Below, in pieces: positions 7,400 to 14,219 of a stretch of DNA of 19,850 nucleotides. Below the pieces are notes generated by a model that saw only the letters and a list, made by a program, of their open reading frames with translations, searched no databases and was not told the origin of the DNA. The first letter of the stretch is position 1. The number at the start of each line of letters is the position of its first letter. Origin of the DNA: Candidatus Pelagibacter sp. (GTDB lineage Bacteria > Pseudomonadota > Alphaproteobacteria > Pelagibacterales > Pelagibacteraceae); NCBI GenBank assembly GCA_028101445.1, contig JAOHKR010000012.1, positions 1 through 19,850 of the forward strand. Reading direction: 5' to 3'. The position numbers were made by a program, and so were the translations under genes.

Positions 7400-8487
7400 T
7401 AAATATCTTCTCCAATATAAATATCTAAAGATAAAGCGGTTTCTACTAAAGAGTCTTTTCTTTCAACATTTTTATAAGTTCTTATGCCTTCATCAATTGG
7501 AACATCAACAACTTTTCTATCTTTCCACGCAACCATACGATCAAATTTTTCTTGATTTATCAAATCTACAGCATAAACGCCGAATGCACTTGCTAAAATT
7601 CTATCACTAGCAGTTGGTGGCGCACCTCTTTGAACGTGTCCCAAAGATGTGACTCTGCATTCTCCATCAGTTTTTTTCATTAATTCTTCTGCTATATAAT
7701 CACCAATTCCACCTAATCTTTTTTCACCATCCATATATTTATGTAGCACTTTACTACCATCTTCTTTTTTTACAGCCTCAGCCACAACTATTAAAGAGTG
7801 TTGAATATCTTGTTTTTTCATGTTGTTAAGTTTTTTTATTATACCGTCTATAGAATATTTAATTTCAGGTATTAATATTACATCTGCACCACCAGCTATA
7901 CCTGCGTTTAAAGCAATATGGCCAGCATCTCGACCCATAACTTCAAGGATCATAGATCTTCTATGGCTAGCAGCAGTAGATTGAAGATTATCTAGCGCTT
8001 GAGTAGCTACATCTACAGCAGTATGAAAACCAATTGAACTTTCTGTAGCACCCACATCATTATCAATTGTTTTTGGAATTGCTACTATTTTCATATTACC
8101 AGCCTTAGCTAATTTTTTTAAAATTTGCATACTTCCATCACCGCCGATAATAATTAATCCATCCAATTGCATTTTATGGTAACCTTCAATTATTTCTTTT
8201 GATCTGTCCAAATACTTTCCATTTTTAGTTGGAAATTTAAATGGATTACCTTTGTTTGTTGAGCCTAAGAAAGTGCCCCCTTGTCTAAGTAAATATCCTT
8301 CAAATATTTTATGAGTTAGCTCAATAGCTGAAACTGGTCTTTGCATTAATCCTGCGGTACCATCTTTTATACCAAAAACATCCATATTGTATTTGTTTTT
8401 AGCTCTATAGAAGATAGATCTTATAGCTGCATTTAAGCCCCCACAATCACCACCACTAGTCAAAACTCCGATCCTTTTATTTTTCAT
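7399..8487 (-). CDS. pfkA: 6-phosphofructokinase
   Basis: A 362-residue PfkA-family kinase converting fructose 6-phosphate to fructose 1,6-bisphosphate, the committed step of EMP glycolysis. Motifs: GVLTSGGDCGGLNA (7-20), IIGGDGSM (113-120), PKTIDND (138-144) with catalytic Asp142, MGRDAGHIAL (184-193), and GHVQRGAPPTASDR near the C-terminus. The donor-site residues are mixed. Gly118 in GGDGS is the ATP-type residue (PPi enzymes usually have Asp), whereas Lys139 in PKTIDND is the residue seen in PPi-type and group III enzymes (E. coli has Gly). The phosphoryl donor therefore cannot be called. It is divergent from pyk across 60 nt and coupled downstream to the hydratase-like gene. Its presence marks a complete EMP route, which the best-known Pelagibacter strains lack. 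Confidence 0.93.
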   Translation of the reverse strand: MKNKRIGVLTSGGDCGGLNAAIRSIFYRAKNKYNMDVFGIKDGTAGLMQRPVSAIELTHKIFEGYLLRQGGTFLGSTNKGNPFKFPTKNGKYLDRSKEIIEGYHKMQLDGLIIIGGDGSMQILKKLAKAGNMKIVAIPKTIDNDVGATESSIGFHTAVDVATQALDNLQSTAASHRRSMILEVMGRDAGHIALNAGIAGGADVILIPEIKYSIDGIIKKLNNMKKQDIQHSLIVVAEAVKKEDGSKVLHKYMDGEKRLGGIGDYIAEELMKKTDGECRVTSLGHVQRGAPPTASDRILASAFGVYAVDLINQEKFDRMVAWKDRKVVDVPIDEGIRTYKNVERKDSLVETALSLDIYIGEDI

Positions 8488-8523
8488 TTTAATTTTCTTA
8501 TATATTTTTTTTTAAGGTAAGAG

Positions 8524-8535
8524 GTGTTATAACAC
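8524..8535. promoter_or_regulatory. Perfect 12-bp palindrome in the pfkA-pyk divergent promoter region
   Basis: GTGTTATAACAC is its own reverse complement and sits in the 60-nt interval between the two divergent glycolytic genes, 12 nt before the pyk ATG and 36 nt from the pfkA ATG. Its centre contains TATAAC, which could serve as a -10 element in the pyk direction. It is therefore a candidate operator for a dimeric repressor controlling both genes. No regulator gene is in the window and I do not recognise the site as a known box. Confidence 0.4.
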
Positions 8536-8547
8536 AAAAATTACTTA

Positions 8548-9960
8548 ATGGAAAAAAAAGCCAAAATTATAGCCACTCTTGGACCAGCAATTTATAGCCA
8601 CACTAAGTTAAAAACGCTTATAGATTTAGGAGTAGATGCTTTTAGGATAAATTTTAGTCATAACACAAATGGTATAAGTAAAATTGTTTCTAGAATAAGA
8701 AAAATTGAAAAAAATACTAAAAAAAAAATTTCATTAATTGCTGATCTTCAAGGTGTCAAACTTCGAGTGGGTAAAATAAAAAATGAAAGTCAAAAGATAA
8801 AGTATAATCAAAAATTTGTTTTTGATAATAAAAAAGAAATCGGAAATAGCGATCGTATTACTTTTGCTTACCCTAAAATTTTAAATAAATTAAAAAAGGG
8901 AAATAAAATTTTAGTTGATGATGGAAAATTTACTTTTATCGTAATAAAAAAAATAGGCAATTCTGTTTTGACGATTTGTAAAAGTCAAAATTGTTTTATG
9001 AAAAGTAATAAAAGTATACATATACAAAAACTAGACATAGCTTTTAATAATTTAACTATTAAAGATAAAAAAGATATTAAAACTGCAATCAAACTAGGTT
9101 GTAACTGGATAGCGCTTTCGTATATTCAAAATGAAAAACTTATTCTTGAAGCTAGAAAATTAATAAAAAAAGATATGGGAATTATTTCAAAAATTGAAAA
9201 CAAACATGCGCTAAAAAATATAATTAATATTATAAAGGCAACTGACTCTATCATGATTGCACGAGGTGATTTAGCCATAGATATAGGTCATAGTGAAGTT
9301 CCTAAAGTTCAATTAAGTTTAATAAAAAAATGCTCTCAATATTCTAAATCTGTAATAGTTGCTACTCAAATGCTTGAAAGTATGATCGAAAATAATACGG
9401 CAACGCGTGCAGAAATTAACGATATAGCAACAGCAATTTTTCAGGGCGCTGATACAGTTATGTTATCAGCTGAAGCTGCTATAGGTAAATATCCATCACA
9501 AGCTGTATCAACAATGGCAAAAACAATAATTTCAACTGAAAAATATAAAAAAGAGCACATTGAAGATTTCAAAAACAAGATTTTAGCAAATAAAGATCCT
9601 GTTAAGTCTATTCTTCTTTCTGTTAAAGACATTGCCTACAATACAAATGTAAAAGCTATAATAGTTTTTTCAAACTCTGGTAAATCTGCAAAACTTGTAT
9701 CAGCAATGAGACCTGCGGCTAAAATTTTAACCATATCACCAAACATAAATGTAAGTAGACAGGTATCACTATTATGGGGTGTGCAATCTATCAACAGCCG
9801 TGATGCTCACGGTTGGAAAGACATGATGTCTATTTCAAAAGAAATAATTAAAAAAATTAAATTTATAAAAAAAAATGATTTTGTAATAATAACTGCTGGT
9901 TTACCATTTGGCAAAGCTGGTATGACTAATATGATAAGATTATATAAAGTTGGTACCTGA
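8548..9960 (+). CDS. pyk: Pyruvate kinase
   Basis: A 470-residue pyruvate kinase of normal length, making pyruvate and ATP from phosphoenolpyruvate and ADP. Visible are ATLGPA (9-14), FRINFSHN (32-39) with substrate-site Arg33, ISKIENKHAL (213-222) with catalytic Lys215 and metal ligand Glu217, MIARGDLA (236-243) with metal ligand Asp241, ATQMLESM and TRAEINDIATAIFQGADTVM (272-305). The C-terminal domain is regular (VFSNSGKSAKLVSAMRPA). Deviations from common bacterial enzymes include SNKSIHIQ (153-160) where a GVNLP-type loop is usual, and LSYIQ in place of SFVR. It may be a diverged alphaproteobacterial subtype, but all catalytic residues are kept. It is the only sizeable plus-strand gene in the window, and its TGA overlaps the next ORF by one base. 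Confidence 0.94.
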   Translation: MEKKAKIIATLGPAIYSHTKLKTLIDLGVDAFRINFSHNTNGISKIVSRIRKIEKNTKKKISLIADLQGVKLRVGKIKNESQKIKYNQKFVFDNKKEIGNSDRITFAYPKILNKLKKGNKILVDDGKFTFIVIKKIGNSVLTICKSQNCFMKSNKSIHIQKLDIAFNNLTIKDKKDIKTAIKLGCNWIALSYIQNEKLILEARKLIKKDMGIISKIENKHALKNIINIIKATDSIMIARGDLAIDIGHSEVPKVQLSLIKKCSQYSKSVIVATQMLESMIENNTATRAEINDIATAIFQGADTVMLSAEAAIGKYPSQAVSTMAKTIISTEKYKKEHIEDFKNKILANKDPVKSILLSVKDIAYNTNVKAIIVFSNSGKSAKLVSAMRPAAKILTISPNINVSRQVSLLWGVQSINSRDAHGWKDMMSISKEIIKKIKFIKKNDFVIITAGLPFGKAGMTNMIRLYKVGT

Positions 9961-10127
9961 TGGAAGAAAGTTTTAATATTGATGAAATTTTATCTGCTGT
10001 TGATGAAATTCAAAATAAAAAGAAAAAAAGAAAAATAGAAACTATTAAAAATAGCCCCATCAAAAAAGATTTTTCAGCAGTACCTAAAAACACTTTAAAA
10101 TTAATAGAAGAAGCCGAAAACAATTAA
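9960..10127 (+). CDS. Small hypothetical protein, 55 aa, coupled to pyk
   Basis: An ORF whose ATG shares one base with the pyk stop (TGATG), giving a 55-residue protein. It has an acidic N-terminal helix (SFNIDEILSAVDEI, 4-17), a strongly basic stretch (NKKKKRKIETIKNSPIKK, 19-36) and a C-terminal helix (PKNTLKLIEEAEN, 42-54). There is no membrane segment or Cys. Codon and amino-acid use match its neighbours. The one-base overlap argues that it is translated, by coupling, with pyruvate kinase. It ends 3 nt from the end of the convergent GAPDH gene. I do not recognise the family. The acidic helix followed by a basic tail suggests a protein- or nucleic-acid-binding adaptor, but that is inference. 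Confidence 0.6.
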   Translation: MEESFNIDEILSAVDEIQNKKKKRKIETIKNSPIKKDFSAVPKNTLKLIEEAENN

Positions 10128-10130
10128 TAG

Positions 10131-11135
10131 CTAAATTAATCCCGCTATCTGTATTGCTGTATCACACATTCTATTTGAGAAACCCCACTCATTATCATAC
10201 CAAGAAAGCACTCTACTGAATTTACCTTTGATTACTTGGGTTTGTGTTAAGTCAAATATTGAACTATGTGGGTTATGATTAAAATCTTTAGAAACCAATG
10301 GAGAAGAATTAGTGGCCAATATTCCTTTTAAAGGACCATTTGCGGCTTCACTCATAGCATTATTAATATTTTCAACTGTAATTTCTTTTTTTGGCACAAA
10401 TGTTAGATCAATTAAAGATACATTTGGAGTTGGAACTCTTATTGCTGTGCCATCTAATTTACCTTTTAAACTTGGCAGAACTAAACTCATCGCTTTGGCT
10501 GCACCTGTAGATGTTGGTATCATTGAGTCACCAGAAGCTCGTGCTCGTCTCAAATCTTTATGTAATGTATCTAATAATTTTTGATCACCCGTGTAACTGT
10601 GAATTGTAGTCATATATCCATATTCAATTCCAAAAGTATCTTCCAATACCATTGCAACCGGCGCTAAACAATTTGTAGTACACGATCCATTAGAAATAAT
10701 GTTATGTTCTTTTTTTAAATCTTTGCTGTTTACACCTTGAACAACAGTAAAGTCAACTTCTTTTGCCGGTGCTGAAATAATAACTTTTTTTGCTCCAGCT
10801 TCTATATGTTTGCCTGCGGAATTTTTATCTAAGAAAAAACCAGTGCATTCTAAAACAACATCAGCACCAATTTTACCCCAAGGTAATTTGGCTGGATCTC
10901 GCTCAGCAAAAACTTTTATATTTTGGTCACCAATTTGAAACCCTTCAGCTGAAGTTTTAACATCCTGTATTAAAGTTCCATGAGTACTGTCGTATTTTAT
11001 TAAATGTGCGTTAGCTTCTATTGAGCCGAGATCATTAATTCCAACGACTTGAATTTTACCTTTATAGTTTTCTAGTAGAGCTCTTAGAATTAATCTTCCT
11101 ATTCTTCCAAAACCATTTATACCAACTTTAATCAT
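10131..11135 (-). CDS. gap: Glyceraldehyde-3-phosphate dehydrogenase (NAD-dependent type)
   Basis: A 334-residue phosphorylating GAPDH. It has the Rossmann motif GINGFGRIGR (5-14), IND at 33-35 whose Asp favours NAD over NADP, ECTGFF (96-101), catalytic Cys152 in SNGSCTTNC with His179 in TIHSYTGDQ, RRARASGDSMIPTSTGAAKA, the GTAIRVPTPNVS block and the C-terminal SWYDNEWGFSNRM. The usual Ala in SNASCTTN is Gly here, a conservative change. It oxidises glyceraldehyde 3-phosphate to 1,3-bisphosphoglycerate. Its position is notable: it follows the DUF2160 gene of the glycerol transporter by 3 nt, so it would be the last gene of the glycerol operon instead of sitting with pgk. It ends 3 nt from the convergent 55-residue ORF, with no room for a normal terminator. 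Confidence 0.95.
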   Translation of the reverse strand: MIKVGINGFGRIGRLILRALLENYKGKIQVVGINDLGSIEANAHLIKYDSTHGTLIQDVKTSAEGFQIGDQNIKVFAERDPAKLPWGKIGADVVLECTGFFLDKNSAGKHIEAGAKKVIISAPAKEVDFTVVQGVNSKDLKKEHNIISNGSCTTNCLAPVAMVLEDTFGIEYGYMTTIHSYTGDQKLLDTLHKDLRRARASGDSMIPTSTGAAKAMSLVLPSLKGKLDGTAIRVPTPNVSLIDLTFVPKKEITVENINNAMSEAANGPLKGILATNSSPLVSKDFNHNPHSSIFDLTQTQVIKGKFSRVLSWYDNEWGFSNRMCDTAIQIAGLI

Positions 11136-11138
11136 ATT

Positions 11139-11495
11139 TTATACGTATTTAAATACTAATACGAAATAAGCAACACAAATAATTGTTGCTATCCACAACA
11201 GGCTGCCCACTAATCCTAACCAAGCTAAATGAATGAATCCACTACCAAGTAATGATACAAATAGTCTATCACCTCTTGTAGTATCTAAACCTAATATACC
11301 TCTTCTAGGAGATCCGCCTGGAACTTTTTTTTCCCAGAAATACATAACGGTAATACATAGAGCTATAAAAATAAAAAAACTTGCGGTAGGCCAAGTCCAT
11401 GCCATCCATGTTATAAAATCAAAATCAAAAAGGCCTTTTTCTTTAGGTTGACCAACCGTCGACCAGCTAGATGCGTGTAGATTCGTAAAAATCAT
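11139..11495 (-). CDS. DUF2160 small membrane protein of the glycerol ABC transporter (GlpU-like)
   Basis: A 118-residue membrane protein with DUF2160 features: WMAWTWPTASFFIFIAL (30-46) as the first transmembrane segment, WEKKVPGG (54-61), PRRGILGLDTTRGDRLFVSLLG (63-84), and a second hydrophobic half GFIHLAWLG to the end. Proteins of this family accompany glycerol ABC transporters in alphaproteobacteria (the gene is, as I recall, called glpU in Rhizobium); their role is unproven, perhaps an accessory membrane subunit. The N-terminal 29 residues are an extension beyond the conserved core. The start is supported because ATG overlaps the glpQ stop as ATGA. An alternative start at Met31 would cut into the first membrane segment, so is less likely. 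Confidence 0.88.
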   Translation of the reverse strand: MIFTNLHASSWSTVGQPKEKGLFDFDFITWMAWTWPTASFFIFIALCITVMYFWEKKVPGGSPRRGILGLDTTRGDRLFVSLLGSGFIHLAWLGLVGSLLWIATIICVAYFVLVFKYV

Positions 11496-12292
11496 ACTCT
11501 CCCCATTGCAAATCCTTTAGCGATATAATTTCTCACAAAATAAATTACCACAGCTCCAGGTATAATAGTTAAACTTCCAGCTGCTGCCAATAAACCAAGT
11601 TCATAGCCAGATGTGCTTGAGGTCCTAGTCATTATAGCGGCGATAGGTTTTGCTATTGTAGCAGTAAGAGTTTTTGCTAATAATAATTCTACCCATGAAA
11701 ACATAAAACAGAAAAACATCGTAATACCTATTCCAGCTGCAATTGTTGGAATAAATATTTTAAAGAAAAATCTTCCAAATGAATATCCATCTACATATGC
11801 AGTTTCATCTAACTCTTTAGGAACGGCAGACATAAATCCCTCTAATATCCAAACTGCAAGAGGAATGTTGAAAAGACAATGAGACAATGCAATAGCTATA
11901 TGCGTATCAAATAAATTTACTGACGAGTAAAATTGAAAGAATGGCAAAGCAAAAACTGCAGGTGGAGCCATTCTGTTTGTTAAGAGCCAAAAAAATAAAT
12001 GTTTATCACCTAAAAATTTATATCTTGAAAAAGCATAAGCCGCAGGAAGTGCTGCTGATACAGAAATTATAGTATTAAAAACTGTATAAGTAATTGAATT
12101 TACATAACCCATATACCATGTGCTATCTGTAAATATTGTTTTGTAATTATCTAATGTAAAATCTTGTGGCCATAAAGAATAAACATTGATGATTTCGGTA
12201 GTTGTTTTAAAAGACATGTTTAGCAACCAATAAATTGGTAACATTAAAAAAATTATATAAATTGTTGGAACTAACCATTTTATTTTCTTCAT
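11492..12292 (-). CDS. glpQ: Glycerol ABC transporter permease 2
   Basis: A 266-residue inner-membrane permease of the MalG-like class with about six hydrophobic segments. The EAA loop that contacts the ATPase lies at about 158-185 (PKELDETAYVDGYSFGRFF, then KIFIP). An N-terminal membrane segment is followed by SFKTTTEI and a periplasmic loop WPQDFTLDNYKTIF, typical of the second permease in sugar/polyol transporters. It would pair with GlpP to form the channel through which glycerol released by the binding protein enters the cytosol. The ATG overlaps the glpP stop in ATGA, and its own stop overlaps the DUF2160 gene in the same way. Substrate assignment depends on the whole operon. Confidence 0.9.
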   Translation of the reverse strand: MKKIKWLVPTIYIIFLMLPIYWLLNMSFKTTTEIINVYSLWPQDFTLDNYKTIFTDSTWYMGYVNSITYTVFNTIISVSAALPAAYAFSRYKFLGDKHLFFWLLTNRMAPPAVFALPFFQFYSSVNLFDTHIAIALSHCLFNIPLAVWILEGFMSAVPKELDETAYVDGYSFGRFFFKIFIPTIAAGIGITMFFCFMFSWVELLLAKTLTATIAKPIAAIMTRTSSTSGYELGLLAAAGSLTIIPGAVVIYFVRNYIAKGFAMGRV

Positions 12293-13155
12293 GTTCTGCC
12301 CTCATCTCTCATCATTAAACTATAAAAAACCCAACATATTAAAAGCACAATTAAAAAATAAATAAGTGACATTGCAGCAGCAGGTCCAAGATCAAATTGA
12401 CCTAGAGCCATTTTTACTAAATCTAATGATAGAAAATTTGTTGCATTACCTGGTCCACCTCCAGTTAAAACAAATGGCTCTGTATAAATCATAAAACTAT
12501 CCATAAATCTTAAAAGTATAGCTAAAGTTAAAACTTTTTTCATTTTAGGAAGTTCTATATATCTAAAAATATCCCATCTACTAGCACCATCTATTTCTGC
12601 GGCTTGGTAATAGGCTGGCTGTATTGAATTTAAACCTGCGTAAGATAAAAGAACCACTAAAGAAGTCCAATGCCAAACATCCATAAGAATAGTTGTAAAC
12701 CACGCATCTCCACTTTGTTGTGTAAAATTATAATCAAATCCTAGTGAATTTAAAGAATTTCCAAGGAAACCTATTTCGGGTAAAGCAAATATATTCCACA
12801 TTGCCCCTACTACATTCCAAGGAATTAACAAAGGCATAGACATTAAAATTAAACAAACCGGAACACCCCAACCTTTTTTAGGCATAGTTAACGCAATTGC
12901 TATACCTAATGGCAGTTGTATTAATAAAATTATGAAAGTAAAAATTGCTTGTCTGCCTAAAGATGCGTGAAATCTCTCAGAATGCAAAATTTCTTTGAAC
13001 CATCTAGTGCCCTCCCACGCAAAAACGTTGCTGCCAAAAGTTTCTTGGAAAGAATAATTAACAACAGTCATTAATGGAACTACTGCATTAAATGCTACAA
13101 GTACAAATACAGGAATGACAAAATACCAAGCTTTTTGATTGAGTGTTTTATTCAT
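12289..13155 (-). CDS. glpP: Glycerol ABC transporter permease 1
   Basis: A 288-residue MalF/UgpA-type permease. Hydrophobic segments start at about residue 11 and recur to the C-terminus, six in total. The EAA loop AAEIDGASRWDIFRYIELP (185-203) is well conserved. FVLTGGGPGNATNFLSLDL near the C-terminus is a usual motif of this permease class. It forms the inner-membrane channel together with GlpQ. The start is set by the TAATG junction with glpT, a one-base overlap, and the end by the ATGA junction with glpQ, so three consecutive transporter genes are translationally linked. Confidence 0.9.
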   Translation of the reverse strand: MNKTLNQKAWYFVIPVFVLVAFNAVVPLMTVVNYSFQETFGSNVFAWEGTRWFKEILHSERFHASLGRQAIFTFIILLIQLPLGIAIALTMPKKGWGVPVCLILMSMPLLIPWNVVGAMWNIFALPEIGFLGNSLNSLGFDYNFTQQSGDAWFTTILMDVWHWTSLVVLLSYAGLNSIQPAYYQAAEIDGASRWDIFRYIELPKMKKVLTLAILLRFMDSFMIYTEPFVLTGGGPGNATNFLSLDLVKMALGQFDLGPAAAMSLIYFLIVLLICWVFYSLMMRDEGRT

Positions 13156-14219
13156 TATTCAATTATCCAATTATCTCCGTAGGCATAAGTATGTTTTTGA
13201 TCGAAAGTGATATGTGCACTACCATTTGGTATTTGAGTAGATGAGTTAGCTAAAATTTTAATACTTCCACTGCTACATTCAGTATCAATTACTTTATGTC
13301 TACCGGTATCACTTACTCTTTTTACTTTAACAGCGATGCCTTCATTTGAAAAATGAACAAACTCTGGTCTAATTCCAACTTGAGTTTTATTAAAATTAGA
13401 TTTTTTTAAATTAGTATTAGTAGGTAATATTTTTCCTTCAAAATTAATTTGGCCATTTTTAATTTCACAAGGAAGGATATTCATACCTGGTGATCCAATA
13501 AAATGTCCTACGAAAGTGTGTTTTGGCTTTTCAAATAGCTCTACTGGTGTGCCCGTTTGAACAATTTGACCTTCATGCATTACTACCACTTGGTCTGCAA
13601 AAGTTAAGGCTTCGATTTGATCATGAGTAACATAAATCATAGTTCGATTAATTTTTTGGTGTAATTCTTTTAACTTTGACCTTAAAACCCATTTTAAATG
13701 AGGATCTATTACAGTTAAAGGTTCATCAAACATAATTACATTTACATCTGATCTCACTAATCCTCTTCCTAAAGAAATTTTTTGTTTACCATCAGCTGTT
13801 AAACCCGCAGCTTTGTTTTTTAAAGTCGATGTCAGCTCTAACATTTCTCCGATTTCTTTAACTTTAGAATCTATTTCTGTTTCAGAAAGACCTCTATTTT
13901 TTAGCGGGAAAGCTAAATTATCATAAACAGTCATAGTGTCGTATATAACCGGAAACTGAAAAATCTGCGCAATATCTCGCTCAACTGGGTTTAAAGATGT
14001 TACATCTTTATCGTCAAATAAAATTTCACCTTTAGTTGGTTTTAATAAACCTGAAATAATATTTAACAATGTCGTCTTTCCACAACCAGATGGACCTAGC
14101 AATGCGTAAGCACCTCCGTCTTTCCAATCAATATTAACTCCTCTTAATGCCCAGTCCGCATCGTTATTTTGTTTTGTTAAATAGCTGTGACTTAAATCTT
14201 TTAAAGTAATTTTAGCCAT
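13155..14219 (-). CDS. glpT: Glycerol ABC transporter ATPase 2 (degenerate signature motif)
   Basis: A 354-residue MalK-like ATPase with C-terminal TOBE-like region. Walker A GPSGCGKTT (42-50), Q-loop Gln88, Walker B VIMFDEP (161-167) and H-loop His199 in VTHDQ are intact. The ABC signature is not canonical: AGLTADGKQKISLGRGLV (138-155) in place of LSGGQQQRVALARAL. From memory this form is shared by GlpT proteins of alphaproteobacterial glycerol transporters, so it is a family trait rather than damage. It would form a heterodimer with GlpS, whose defects are the reverse ones. The gene overlaps glpS by 8 nt and glpP by 1 nt. The name glpT here means the ABC ATPase of the glycerol operon, not the E. 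coli glycerol-3-phosphate antiporter. Confidence 0.9.
   Translation of the reverse strand: MAKITLKDLSHSYLTKQNNDADWALRGVNIDWKDGGAYALLGPSGCGKTTLLNIISGLLKPTKGEILFDDKDVTSLNPVERDIAQIFQFPVIYDTMTVYDNLAFPLKNRGLSETEIDSKVKEIGEMLELTSTLKNKAAGLTADGKQKISLGRGLVRSDVNVIMFDEPLTVIDPHLKWVLRSKLKELHQKINRTMIYVTHDQIEALTFADQVVVMHEGQIVQTGTPVELFEKPKHTFVGHFIGSPGMNILPCEIKNGQINFEGKILPTNTNLKKSNFNKTQVGIRPEFVHFSNEGIAVKVKRVSDTGRHKVIDTECSSGSIKILANSSTQIPNGSAHITFDQKHTYAYGDNWIIE

Noticed and set aside
9441..9632. Minus-strand open frame inside pyk
   Set aside because: It overlaps the conserved TRAEINDIA region of pyruvate kinase on the other strand and shows no family features.
10312..10584. Plus-strand open frame opposite gap
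   Set aside because: Antisense to the conserved GAPDH catalytic domain; no independent evidence of coding.
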